Assembly (NCBI GenBank): GCA_030141605.1 | Contig: JAQGDQ010000011.1 | Span: 250,001 to 300,440 of the forward strand | DNA: 50,440 bases | Origin: Tubiluchus corallicola | Taxonomy: Eukaryota > Priapulida > Priapulimorpha > Priapulimorphida > Tubiluchidae | Direction of reading: 5' to 3' | In this document: in pieces, positions 1 to 12,300 of the stretch | Numbering within the stretch: position 1 is the first letter of the stretch | Layout of the letters: every line of letters begins with the position of its first letter | Translations under genes and position numbers: made by a program | Notes under the pieces: model-generated | Database searches by the model: none | The model's input: only the letters and a program-made list of their open reading frames with translations | Told to the model about the DNA's origin: nothing

Positions 1-348
1 GTCTACTGCAGCATACATGTAAAAACTCACTGAAATCCCGACGCTGAATGTGCCGAAATTAAAGATGAAAATACAGAAAGAGTCGAGTTTGTTAATGATG
101 ACTACACTAGTCAAAATCGTTATCGACCTTACTGACAAGAAAATGCCGATGCAGTAGTCGGCCACAGCTAAATTCCCAAAAATTATATAGATGTTCTTGT
201 CCAGCAGATGAAACTTTGTTATAGTTGCAAAGACAATAGCGTTGACAGGCATTATTAACAGTCCTAGTAACAACTCAATGACGTGTAGTGTCACATGCTT
301 TTGACCATCTACCATAGATATGTTGCTGTGACTAGTGTTGTTTAGCAT
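1..348 (-). CDS. Rhodopsin-class GPCR, N-terminal part (runs off window edge)
   Basis: Read on the minus strand from an ATG at 348, the frame stays open for 116 codons to the window edge. It starts MLNNTSHSNIS, with overlapping N-glycosylation sequons at N3, N4 and N9 and no cleavable signal peptide. A hydrophobic TM1 (about residues 20-44) carries N36 (position 1.50). TM2 has the NLAVAD motif with D64 (2.50). TM3 begins with C92 (3.25, the disulphide cysteine) and ends YMYAAVD at residue 116, where D116 is the D of the DRY motif, exactly 24 residues after C92 as expected. An in-frame stop at 445-447 and no other in-frame ATG fix the start. TM4-TM7 lie outside the window, so the ligand class cannot be told. 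The gene may sit antisense inside an upstream XPNPEP1 intron, or simply lie between genes. Confidence 0.85.
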   Translation of the reverse strand, partial: MLNNTSHSNISMVDGQKHVTLHVIELLLGLLIMPVNAIVFATITKFHLLDKNIYIIFGNLAVADYCIGIFLSVRSITILTSVVIINKLDSFCIFIFNFGTFSVGISVSFYMYAAVD

Positions 349-869
349 TTTCTCATTTGGGTGCCCGTAAAATAAACATCTGGCCAGAACTGACTTGCTG
401 TTTATAGTAAGTTTTCTTTCCCTATTCTTCGTCAATTCATCTGGCTAATAGGTAGCTCCTTTCTTGTACCTGTTGACATTATTGTCACATCTGACAAATT
501 AACGAGTTTTTCTGACACGCATGTCTAACAGGTCATCGTGTAGGCAGGCCTCAGTGATTAGCAGAAATGTCAGTCACCTGTGGCTAATTTGTGTCACAAT
601 TAGTCTAATTGGTTAGGTGTAACAGTTGAAATGGGTTTTGGGAAGCACATTATGTTTTAAGCGTCATGTTATGTTATTATGTTGCTACTGGATTGTGTTT
701 TACAAATGTTACAAATTATTGCTAGCCAGCACTTAGTCTGAGCAACATGGGAATTATTTTTAATGTCAGAAAGTGATAAAGTTAATCCAATAATGATGAA
801 ATGAAAAGATAAAATGTGTCCACCACTGTGACATGGTAGATTGAAATTTTTTCTTGACATTTTTGTACA

Positions 870-1310
870 GCTTCGAAGATGGCACCATTTTTGGCGATCT
901 CTATATCAAGCGAAAGATCTCGATCTAGTGTCGTCTCATTTATGGTTTACTTTTTGAGACGTGGCTACTGGGAGGAACGAGGGGCGAAAAACCTCCAAAA
1001 ATGGGCATTTTGTTTTGCAAAACTTATACCTCTTATCTCTGGAGAACAGGAATGTGCTGGGGATGGTGTTGGTAATGGTTGGATAGCCCCGTTCAACGTT
1101 GGGTGTGGTATTTGTATTTAGAATTCGTGCTAGACCCACGAAATCCTGCAACGGGCGTTTTCCCGGACCCAGCCATCCGATTTTTTCGATAATTTTGGCC
1201 GAACACCCTGCAGAAGAAATGGTCTAGTAGCGTTTGCTGGGGCTCTCGGAAGGAGATATATAGCTCTTTAGGAAGAGGAGGAACGGGGCTACACAATGAT
1301 GTAGCTCACA
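870..1310. repeat. GC-richer block, possible interspersed repeat
   Basis: This block stands out from its AT-rich flanks by higher GC and open frames in several registers on both strands, none with a recognisable domain. No terminal repeats or target duplications were found. An old interspersed repeat or captured fragment is the most likely reading; only one copy is visible in the window. Confidence 0.25.
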
Positions 1311-1680
1311 TTTTAGGATGCCTCTGCCAAGTTGATTGGAGGTTTTAATTTCGGGCAACTCTCGCTTAGAAGCTGCAGATGTTTTCATTGTTTTCTCATC
1401 ATTCCTTTGTATTCTGCCTACACTTTTACTTATTTTGTTAAACTTTTGCTGTCTGTTATGATGTAAGTGCTATAATGTTAGCCTATTGAGATCAGAAGGA
1501 GCACTCTCCAAACACTATGTAAAATGTTTGTGCATTAATGATAATCATTGGATGGGTCTAATAGTATTTGTCATAGCACACAGTTTCGATAATTTGAAAA
1601 TATTTTGTATAGTTACACTAGGCTGTTATCTTTGTTGAAATGCTATTATCGTCATTGTCATTGTTGGCATCGTGTTCACC

Positions 1681-1855
1681 ATCGGTGTGGTGTAGTGTAG
1701 TGTGAGTAGGATGGTGTGATGTTTTGGGTAAGGTACGGCACGGTGGGTGTGGTGCAGTGGCATATGGTATGGTGGAGTGGTGTGGGTGTGGCATGGTGTG
1801 GGTGCCATGGTGTGAGTGGCATGGTGTGGTGTGATGTGGTGTGCTGTTGTTGTTG
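1681..1855. repeat. GT-rich degenerate minisatellite
   Basis: About 175 bp of the plus strand is built from variants of GTGTGGTG and GCATGGTGTGG, almost lacking cytosine. On the minus strand it reads through as a His/Thr/Pro-rich open frame, which is a composition artefact. Confidence 0.75.
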
Positions 1856-2002
1856 GTTTATTTGCAAATTCTTTTGCAAGGACGCTAGTTAATAATTAAT
1901 CTCGCAATGTAAAAATTGAGTACAATTTGAGTAACACACTGAGAATCAGCAATTCAGTTTGACATTTATCTGTATTTACATATCAACTCAAGAGCTAATG
2001 TC

Positions 2003-2075
2003 TCAAGATTAGCTCAGTCAGCCACATGCTTGCTTTTCACGTGGAAGGTCGTGGGTTCAACTCGGCTGCTCGGTT
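2003..2075 (+). repeat. tRNA-like SINE head
   Basis: An A-box-like TTAGCTCAGTCAGC (2009-2022) is followed about 30 bp later by a B-box-like GGGTTCAACTC (2053-2063), the spacing of an internal Pol III promoter. Acceptor-stem pairing is poor, so a functional tRNA is unlikely; a tRNA-derived SINE 5' end or tRNA relic fits better. Confidence 0.5.
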
Positions 2076-2829
2076 ATACCAAAAATGGTTCCTTCTCTTT
2101 TATTGCTTATCAAGTTCTGATGTGCATTATAAGTACGAAAGTAAGGTAATAACTGACCGCATACTGATGTCAGTATTCTTTCACATTGGGCAGCGATGGC
2201 ATATGTGCAGAGTGTGTGACAGTCTTGGTGGGCTGCCAATCATCAGAGGGGCTATTTCTATGAACGCAGTGTCAGTAAATTGTAACGTTGAGTGAAATAA
2301 AATAGCTACTGCAACCAACATGAAAGCATGATCTTTTTATTGCTCGCAAGCGCAAGTGGAAATCTATTTCGACGATTCAGCATTGGCTTCAAGCCACCCT
2401 CAACAGAAAAATATTTAAAGGTCAAATTTAACGTAAAAAGTTTTCTTTATTGAAAATAGCAAATCATAACTTTAAATTTTGCACTAATTTTATTAAATTT
2501 CATGGCTTACATCCTAATGAAATGGGCCTTGAAGTTTCATATTTTCACGAAGCATTTTCAGCTTTGGAAAATCGAATGGTAAACAAATGTGCTACCAACG
2601 GCTTCCTTGGATACTGCGTTGCTCTTGAATTTTTAAATAATGGTTTACAGCGAAATGTGACATGTGGTAATCAAATGCCAATGCTGCCGGACCTAGGGCG
2701 TCTTTCTCGCTGTTTTCATATAATGAGTAAAACTCCCGAAATCATGTACCAGACTTTCTTTGGAAATGATACCTTCACACCCGATTTTTTCTTATATATA
2801 AACATACACACACCACATATATATAAACA

Positions 2830-2832
<3 letters not shown>

Positions 2833-2890
<58 letters not shown>
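2833..2890. repeat. (AT)n microsatellite
   Basis: About 58 bp of nearly perfect alternating AT, flanked by related ATATAAACACC motifs on both sides. Likely to vary in length. Confidence 0.95.
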
Positions 2891-2898
<8 letters not shown>

Positions 2899-3323
2899 AT
2901 ATAAACACCAAGAAAAAGTAAAAAGTATCAGAAAACCTTAATTAGAGCATTTTCTTTCTGTTTTAGTGTAAAACTAAAGCTTCAGGAAGTACACTGTATT
3001 TGACTTTTAAGCTTGTAAACATAAAATTTAATGACACAATTAGTAGTAGTATATAATGCAATAAAGAAGAGCATTGACAACTTTCTTTACAATTACTAAC
3101 TACATCTCAAATACCCTTAGTTTACTCGAATGCTAGTTTACAACAAAAGGATCATATTTTCACTGCCTGTCATAGCTATTTTATATCTTTTAAAGTTCAG
3201 AAATCTAAGTGACAAGTAAATTATAGCTCCCTAGCTATTACAATAAAAATATGTTTCAGCTAAACGTGTTATAAACTATAACAGCAAATGAGGAACTTTT
3301 GTTTTCACTCTTGTTTATTTCAG

Positions 3324-6300
3324 AGATGGCACCACCGATGTAACGAGAACGATGCATTTTGGTAAACCTCCACAGTTAGAAATCGTACGTGTGTTTTGTT
3401 TATGTTTTTATTCACAGTTTGGCATTCTCCAGATTTCAAGGTTCAACGGCAGGGTACACCCAGCGTAGGTCTAGGTTTGTTGGGACCAGAACTTAAGTAA
3501 TTAGTAGAAATATTCTTCTGAGACAGATACTAAACCCGTAAATGTGTTTTTGGTCATGCCCCATATCGATGTATAATCGATTATTGGATCGATTTCATAT
3601 CCGCTTAATCAATTACGAAAATGAAACAGATGTCCTACCACTAATCTTTGAAATAAAATTTTCAATCTGTCAGCTAAAGTTACCTGTGTGAAGGCACTGC
3701 TAAATCACAACCTCACTTGGATTTATCTCAATCACTGAGAGAGAAAGTGACATCACACTTAGACAGCTGCAAAAATCGTAATTTTCTTTTTGCACATTTT
3801 GTAGTGTGTACATACTTTTTAATATAAATAGTAATAAATAATATAATGTAATATAGTTGATATTTCTATGTTTCTAGGAGTCAAATACCAGGGTTCTGAA
3901 GGGGCACATTGCTCTGAGCACTCTGATTTTCCCTACTGGCATAAAAGGTATTAGCTAGAAAGTGATCCATAATATTAAAAAACACCAACTTTATAATTAT
4001 GCAAAAGAAGTATATTTTTGAATAAATGCATGATAGTTAACATAAAATTCTGAAGCTTTTTTGTGACAATCTACAAAAAAATGGAAACATCTATTTATTA
4101 ATTAACTGGTCGAATTTGACAGAAGTGCTTATTTAGTTGATTGCTCGTGTTTTTTTAGTAATTGTGAGTTCAATTCCATGTGTTGTCATTATTCTTTCAT
4201 CATCTCTTTCTGTTTATTATTTATCTTTTGCTATTGATTGTAGGTCATCTGGTTGACAGTGCAGCTAGGAGAGCATTATGGGATGTTGGTCTTGATTATC
4301 TTCATGGCACAGGACACGGTGTCGGGTCATTCTTAAACGTACATGAAGGTCAGCTGTTTTGTGCCATGCTTTTCTGTAACTGCTGACTTTTTTCATTCTT
4401 CAGTTTTCAGTACATGGAGACCTTAAATGCAATGTATTGTCTAACTGTTTATGCTGACGTATCACTAAAATTAGTGTTCTTAACATGGTCTTCAATAGTA
4501 GGGCATTTCGTCTTCTTCAGAGAACTGCAGTTTTAAAGATGTGTTTTGAATTTAGACGAAAACATTTGGTACTGATATAATCATTGTCTACACTAGGTGG
4601 CAATGTACTATAACAATGGTTTGAAAGTGAAATATTTGAAAAAACTTTGAAGATAAAATAGCTGATGACAAGCTTCGGGCATAAATGATGCATTCTGTTT
4701 TACTGTCAAAACTTTCCAACTTGAACAACTTTGTCAATGATAATGCAGTTATTTTTGCTCTCCATAGAAACTGAATGTAAACGAAATGCAAAAAAATTAT
4801 AATTTATAATATCATATCATTTTTTGAAGCCATTGAACAGCAGTTTAGTGAAATTGCTCATTGGGACAGTTGGCTTTGTTGCTGCATTTGACGGAGCGTT
4901 TCAGCAAAGGATCGCTTTTGTTGATTGAACAAAAAAAGACTGAAAATGAAAGATATGAAATTGATAGCCTTGGGAGGAGGGGAATATTGTGTAGTGGAGC
5001 TCATTTGCTCTGAAACTGTTAAGAAATGCATTTTTTTGCTTTAATAAATTGTGAACTGCCGAGGTATAGGCTTTGACTTTCTTTGCTGCAGTCCCCAAAG
5101 GGAATGTTACTTGCTGCTGTGTGGAAATTATGGCACGTTCAGACTAGAGAGTTCTTTGTCGAGAGTTTTCTCTGTGACAGTAAACTCGCAAGTGTGAACT
5201 GCTTTGCTAGTTACTGTCTGTCGACCAATGCTGCGAGTTGATTTTCTACAAGTTACTGCCTAGTGTGAATGCTTCGTGGAGTTATTTTCAACACTTGCTG
5301 TGAATAGAGAAGTGAGTGTCAGCTCAGGGTTACTGTCGCAGAGTAACTCTCAACAAGCATTGCTGTCTAGTCTGAACCTCTTGCAAGTTACTTGGAGATT
5401 ACTTAGCGAGATTAATTGGCGAGGAAACTCTCTAGTCTGAATGTACCATAACATCATTATTAGTTTAATGTAGCACACTAAACGTTGCCAATACAAGAGA
5501 AGGGTGAAAACATTTGACAGTTTGTGAGCTGTTTAAAGGCTGAAATTCATCTTCATTTAATTTTTTGATTTTTTCGTGTCTCTTTCAGGTCCTCAGTCCA
5601 TTAGCTGGAGAACAAAACCAACAGAAGTCGGGATGGAAGAAAATATGATCATTACTATAGGTGTGTAGCGAAATTTGCTGTACTAAGTATGTGAAGGTTG
5701 AGTGTGGTTGTAACGATATTCAACATTTCTCCACTGACAACAGCATAAATCAGTGATGTCAACAATGAAGCCCACAGGGGCAGATGGATGACTGTCCCAT
5801 AAATGACTCACACTGACCACTCAGATTGTGCAATAATACTTTCCAAATGTGATAAACACGTTGTCTAACTAAACTCACTTTGTACGATGAAACTAATCAA
5901 ACTGTTATGTAAATTATATTTAGTTAAAATCAGTTTAATAAGGCACAACCACTAAAAATACTTAATTTTTGCTCATTTGTCATTACTTCTTCTTTTTTTC
6001 AAATCCTCATTACATCTGTTGTAGACATTGAGGCATTATCAGTAAATTTTATTAGAGTATTCCACCCACTCTTACTTGCAGCTAATGGCATACGTTCTTC
6101 TGCTCCTAAGAGTAGATTTGGTTAAAGATTTTTATTTATCTTAGCTATCCAAGTTGTTTTTGGTTTGCCTGGTGGTTTTTTATGAGGTTTTAAGACTTCT
6201 TCTAAGGCAATTCTTTCTGGTGTTTCACTCTATAATCTGACAAAGGGTCCTAACCATCTTAATCTTCTGAGCTTGACTTGAATTCCAAGAAATTTCTTTC

Positions 6301-9300
6301 ATTCTAATGTATAAATCTTCATTTTTGAAAAAACATCTGATTGGTAATTTATCAATGAACCCCAAAGAAAATATGGAAATTGGCATGATTGGAAAAGTTA
6401 TGCAGCGATGATTGCCTTTTTTGTTAAAACACTGACATTGGTCACACGCACTGTAAAGCCTGGCTGTTTGCTTGTATTTTCCAAAGATTGCAAAAAGGGT
6501 GAAACTGCAATGAAAAAAGAACATCAAACAAAAATAAAGCAATAACAAATGTGCAAATAAATAAGCAACAAGCATTAAGACATTAATAACAATCAGCAGG
6601 AAATAACTTTAAATTAAATCATTACATACTCTATTACAAAACTAAAACAAAATTTACTTATTGTGGATGCGCCCAGTCCAGGCAATAAAACGGCAAAAAT
6701 CAATGTTGAACTGTGCGATAGACCTGCAATTTATTAAAATACAGGATTACAAAAGGTGCTTTGGAATGTGCAAAAGCTTATTACCATTTAGACAAAAAGT
6801 TTTAAGAAGTTTTAAGAAGACAGAAACAAATTATTACTTTATGACTCTATGAAGCAATTTTAACCGATTTAAACGTTTAACTAATTATAAAGGTAGATGT
6901 GACTTACATTTACTGGTGACTTGGCTTGAAAATGCAACTAGTTAATAGGCAAAAACAACGAAAGTATCACAAAACGGAATAAACAGTATAGCGGCAACAG
7001 AAAGTGTGACTACGTATAGAAACAAGTTTGATTGATAGGTGGCGTGTACTACTAAAAGCGTAAGTCACATGACTAAGGCTAGCTTCCTTTTTAAACAGTT
7101 TTGCATTTGCATATTTGTAAATTTGTAAAAAGAAAACAAATAATGATAAAATTTTTGATTGAATTGCTTGACACCAACACTTATAAATAAACTTTCTAAC
7201 CACACAAAAGAGCACGAATGTGCAAGTATGCATTCCTACCTAAAAACAAGCACACGCCGCATGCACTTTAAACAGTTATAAAAATCAAAGTAAACACCAT
7301 CAGCGACCATAAAGTGACAAATAATTCATTACAAAGTTAAATGCACCTCCAAACATTTGAAGATCTGCACAGCAAACTTCAAGCAAATTTTTAGAAACAA
7401 AAAGAGACATACTGATCTATAACAGCGACATACTGAACACACAAGTACAGGCATTTATACAACTAAAAACAGGACTCTACCTCATTCAAAGGCTGTCTAA
7501 CTTCTCATACTAGAGCACCTAAGCATGTTAAACAAACGCACCTGCATGTAACGCAAACTAAGGACACTTTTCAGTCTGTTTTTAGTGTTTTAGAGTTCCG
7601 TTCTAAAATTTCAATAATGGTGGCTGGGTACTAAGTAGTTCAGTGTGAGTCACGACAGAAGGCTGTGTGTCCATCTGCAAGCTTCATATTTTGGCAGTTT
7701 GTTTAATAAATAATGTTTCATTTTTTCTTGCTTGTTATTTCCAGAACCAGGATATTATGAAGACGGTTTATTTGGGTGCAGAATTGAGAATGTTGTGCTG
7801 ATAGTGAAAGCCGATACTAAGGTAAATTTTAGTAATAATATGCCAGGTGTTCCGTGAGTATAAAATGTGCAAGTTTTGTATCTTTCGTTTTAATTTTTTG
7901 CATTTTTAATGTAAAACATGTATAGGACATGCTGTGCATCAATGTTAAAGGACAAAAAAATCCCCAAAAAAATTGTCTTGAAACTTCATGTCACATGCAT
8001 ACTATCTTGTCACAGACAGAACTTGCATTAGCAGCAATTCTGTATAAAACTCGCAAATTTAAACTTCCAGGATGACCATTGGTCATTTTAACAGTAAGTC
8101 ATTTGAAGCAAGTTTACATAACATTATATAAAGTTAAAAAAATCTAAGCAAAAGTATAGATTACTTTATCTTGTCAATGAGATTAATAATATATTTTTTG
8201 CTGGGCCAGTGATGTTTTTTTTGGTACATTTGGGATAGTAAAACAGTGACGTTTTGCCACGTGGCGCAAACATTTCAAATTATTGAGAAATTTCTCCTAC
8301 TCGCATTCAAATGTCTTTCAAACAAATGAGAGTAATACTAATTAATATAATTTTGTGTGGAAAGTTTTTTGGGAGCTACATTAAAATTCTCCTTTCTTAT
8401 CCTTTAAGGATTTAATTGGGAGCAGACTGTTTACTTTATAGGCATTTGACTTTTGTGATTTTTTAGGTAACACTCTGTGTCTTATACATTAATACTTCAG
8501 GATAAGTTTGGAACTTTTCTAGATTATCGTGTTTTCATTGATTGGGTACAAGGCCATTTGTCTATCAGTATGAAATCACTATTATACAGTATAACAGTGA
8601 AAAGCTGTTTGAGTCTTTCTGATTGAAAGTTTGCACACATTTAACTTTTGTTGCCAAACATACTTTGCTAATTGTACCACCTTTACCGTCCCTATCACCG
8701 AGCTGCTGTTTTAATCTTGAATCTTTTATATCCTACTCTGTCAATCAACGTTAAGCATATTTCTTCAATTTTCTTCACAAATTTTATTTTCTCTTTTTTG
8801 TCTTGCTTTTGCCAAGCAAATGCCGTTTCCGTGCTGTTGGCTCTATTGAGCCCGAATGGTCTTTGTTTAACTTTTTCGTTTTTTGTTGTTACGGCGATTT
8901 GCTTGCGGATTTGCTGCACGAATGGCAGACCAGACCAGTTCATGAACTCACTGACCATTTGCATTGGGTTCATTGCTATATCTTCATATCTGATCATCTT
9001 GTACGTATCGTTGCCATATCTTACGTTTAATATGCTACCGTTTTGCAGATTTTCAACCATTCTGTTACACGTTTTCTGTGCCACCTGGTACATTACTTCA
9101 GGTTTGCGATAAATTGCTTGCTGTTGCGACAACATCATTCCACGCGGGTCTCGTATCAAATGGAGAACCTTGATATTGTATTGCGGAAATTTTGCAATTA
9201 ACGATTCAACGTCCTTAACATCAGCTCGAATGAGTTTCACTGACATAGTCTTATAATTTCTACAGAGGTCGGACATGCACTCGTAGACAGGCACCTTCAC

Positions 9301-12300
9301 GTTCCAAACACAACTGCTGTGTAATCTAGACCGCGAGAGAAAACTTTGGCGCTTCTGAAAAACATTCTTGAAGTCACATCTAAATGTGTCTTTTAGTACT
9401 CTCTGAATAACAGCTGATCTGTTTTTGGTTTTATGGGTCACTTGGTTGTGCAACGGTTCAAAAAGATAGATCACTTCCGGATGTTGGTTAAAGAACCCTC
9501 CCGTCCAGGATGAGCCGGACCGGAAATATGCTAGTAGAATGATTATGTTTTTCTTCTGAGTTGCATCCACGAGGGCTGAGTGGTTGTGTATCAGTGGTGT
9601 GGGCTCGGTGGTTTTGTTCATTAGATCAGATCTCTCATTTTTTTGAACTCCCATGACATTCTTTAACATCAGCAGCACGGAATTTGTATGTTCAGTTGGT
9701 TTTTCATTAGCTAAATTATCTCCTAAACAAAAGTTTATCTCTTGAGAGTGTATTATCGATAATTATATTATAACTAAAAATAATTTTTAGGTTCAGTTTT
9801 GAATTTGCAAAGCAGAAATATTTTTATATATCTCAAGAGTATACTGTCTTTGACCAATTAAGAGTTATTTGCAATTATCAGAATGGTTTCTAAATCGAAC
9901 ATCCGGTTTCAGTAATTCGAAACTGAAATTTGTGGAGTCTAACTTGGTCTGCTGAAGGTATGTGGAGTTAAAGCACAAGGAAACTCTCCACTTACACAAA
10001 GCTTGGAAAATTCGTCTTGCAATTTTTGTACCACTTACATGCAGCTTTTTTGCGTAATGAGCTTGTGTCGGTAGTAACGCTGTATAAAACAGGTAAATTT
10101 AAACTCCCACAATAACCGTTAGAAGCAGCCATTTTGCCGATAAGTCATATGAAACAGGTTTAGATATCAGAGAATTCGTAGCATAAAGTTTACTGTATCT
10201 TGTCAATAAGATTAGAAATACATTTTTTGGTTAGTGAGTGGTACACTTTGGTGGTGAGTCAACGATATTTTAGTAATTGGTGAAAACAATCTAAATAATT
10301 AGTAATTTTCTTTTTTAGTTACGTAAGTATTTCAAGCTGGTAAGCGAACTGCTAAGTAATATAACATTGCATGGAAAGTTTTTTGTGACATAGTTTAACA
10401 TTTATTTTTCTTCCCCTGATTTACGTTGTGCGTAGGTGACATACAGTATTACGGGAAATTCAAAATGAAAAACAAGCAAAAAATTCTTTCAATACGGTAC
10501 GATATACGCATAAAATTGCTATGAAGTAATATAATTTTTTAAGGCAACTTTTCTAAAACCTACTTCGGGTAACCCTTTTCTTGTCATTTAAGCAACGAAA
10601 AGTTATTAGTAAATTAAAATGGAAACAAAAACTGCTAAACTTCAACTTTGTACCAATTTGAATAAATGTTGTCAAAATTACCTTTTGTGACATAACAGTT
10701 GTACAAAAAGCTGAATCCTGCCACGGCTGTAATAAAAATGATCGTTGAAAGCACAGCTTTTTTCTTCATGTTCTTCCTTGTGTAGAGGTGTGGAGCTTTC
10801 TGTTGATTAGGTCACTGATGTGTGGATACTTCAAGCAAATTCTTCTGTTTCTCTCACCTTGAGCATTGCTAAAGCTTAATTAAGCCGTGAGTTTTTCTCT
10901 AAAAGTGACGACTATAAACTGTATTTCAATAGTTAACATGCATCCAGTCTTTCACAATGTATTCCTGAGTTTTCCTACTCACTTATAGAGCAGTTTTTCT
11001 TGTCCTGCAGTGCTAGAGTACTCCGACAAGGATCTTGTAAACAGTCTTTCATGTAAAATGATACTTTGCTTACAAATCGTGCATACAAAATTCTCCTGAT
11101 TAAATAAACTTGTTTTTAGCATTCTGTAAAATAATACTTTGCTCACAAATGGTGCACGCAAAACACTCGTTAAACAAACATGCTTTTAGCATTGTTTAAG
11201 TTAAGATGTTGAATTACCTTACTTTTGGCAATTTGGTAAAATTCTATATTGGGCATTCTTTGTGTTTTGTCGCAGGTATAGACTGCCTACATTTATTGAT
11301 TTGTCATTAAATATTAAAGCTTTGAATAGCCGATTTACATACTATTATGTTATTGCTAACAAACAGAGCAACTATTGACATTTCTGAACAAGCACAGTCA
11401 TTCTGTATGTTATAGCATTATAGCATAAGTTGTTTTATAATGTTGTTGATGTTTTATTTACATTTACAAAGTTTGATAACTAATCCAGTACCAATAAGAT
11501 TCTTAATGCCTTTTAATACTTTGCAATTTTTTGTTGTTTTAATGAGATAAAATTTTCTAAATTACTGGATCAAGCAGTGAAGCTGAAACTAGCTTTTCAG
11601 TTACATAGTTATTATGCAAAACATTTATAAAAACAGTTGCATTTTTTTATTAATCTCTCGATATGGATAATTTTGGATATACAAGTATTTGATCAGCTGC
11701 TGAGTAATTCACTCATTTGCTAAGTTGTTTGTCATTCACTTATTCATTAAGTTGCTCATTCATCTATTTCGTTGTTTATTTAGCTATTTTTATTTCTGTT
11801 GTGATTCCTTAGTTCATATGTTCAGAAATGTAGACGTCATCTAAACCAATTTTACATACATATGCAATTTTGTTATAAATCTAGTAACACTGTAATTTTA
11901 AGTTGGGTTTATTTCCATTTTTGTGCTTTTGTCTGTTGTTTATTACTAACAGAGCAGTTCTTTTTATACAGTTTGCCCTACTATAAGTTAGTATCTAGCA
12001 TTTAACACAAGCCCTACTCGAGGGTAAATGCTGGCGGCTTAATGAAAGCTTCACCCAATCTCAAAGATAATCATCTAAGGTGAAACACTGCACCAGCAGG
12101 ATTATGTTAGCCACACTCTGATGTGTAATCCTCTCTTGGGAAATGGTAGTAAGCAGCCGAGTAGCAGTTTTCTGCCAGTCACCCATCCAGTGTCTAAGCA
12201 GTTGTGACTTTACTTATTATCCCTTGTTCACTACACTGATTATTACACTGTTAGGAATGTTTCACGATGCAGCGGTTCTGTAAAAATTTATTTTTATTTG

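Larger units (their letters stand above)
349..3323. other. Non-coding stretch between GPCR start and first visible XPNPEP1 exon
   Basis: No exon of XPNPEP1 could be found here, although the gene needs about 415 more residues upstream of 3324. The stretch contains a GC-richer block (about 870-1310), a GT-rich minisatellite, a tRNA-like SINE head and a long AT microsatellite, described separately. The GPCR promoter should lie just beyond 348 on the minus strand, but I see no clear TATA or initiator. An open frame at 2450-2941 begins with TTG and ends inside the AT microsatellite; I do not treat it as a gene. Confidence 0.6.

Noticed and set aside
2450-2941. 163-codon plus-strand open frame
   Set aside because: Starts at TTG, has no splice or promoter support, ends inside an AT microsatellite, and matches no family I recognise.
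3361-3362. Early GT donor after HF in the first XPNPEP1 exon, with a following exon at about 3417
   Set aside because: Would give VWHSPDFK in place of the family's GTPTAYEK-type block; reading on to the GTACGT donor at 3385 gives GKPPQLEI, which keeps both the G-x-P pattern and length.
8672-9112. Plus-strand open frames opposite the sulfotransferase
   Set aside because: Shadows of the minus-strand coding exon; no family match.
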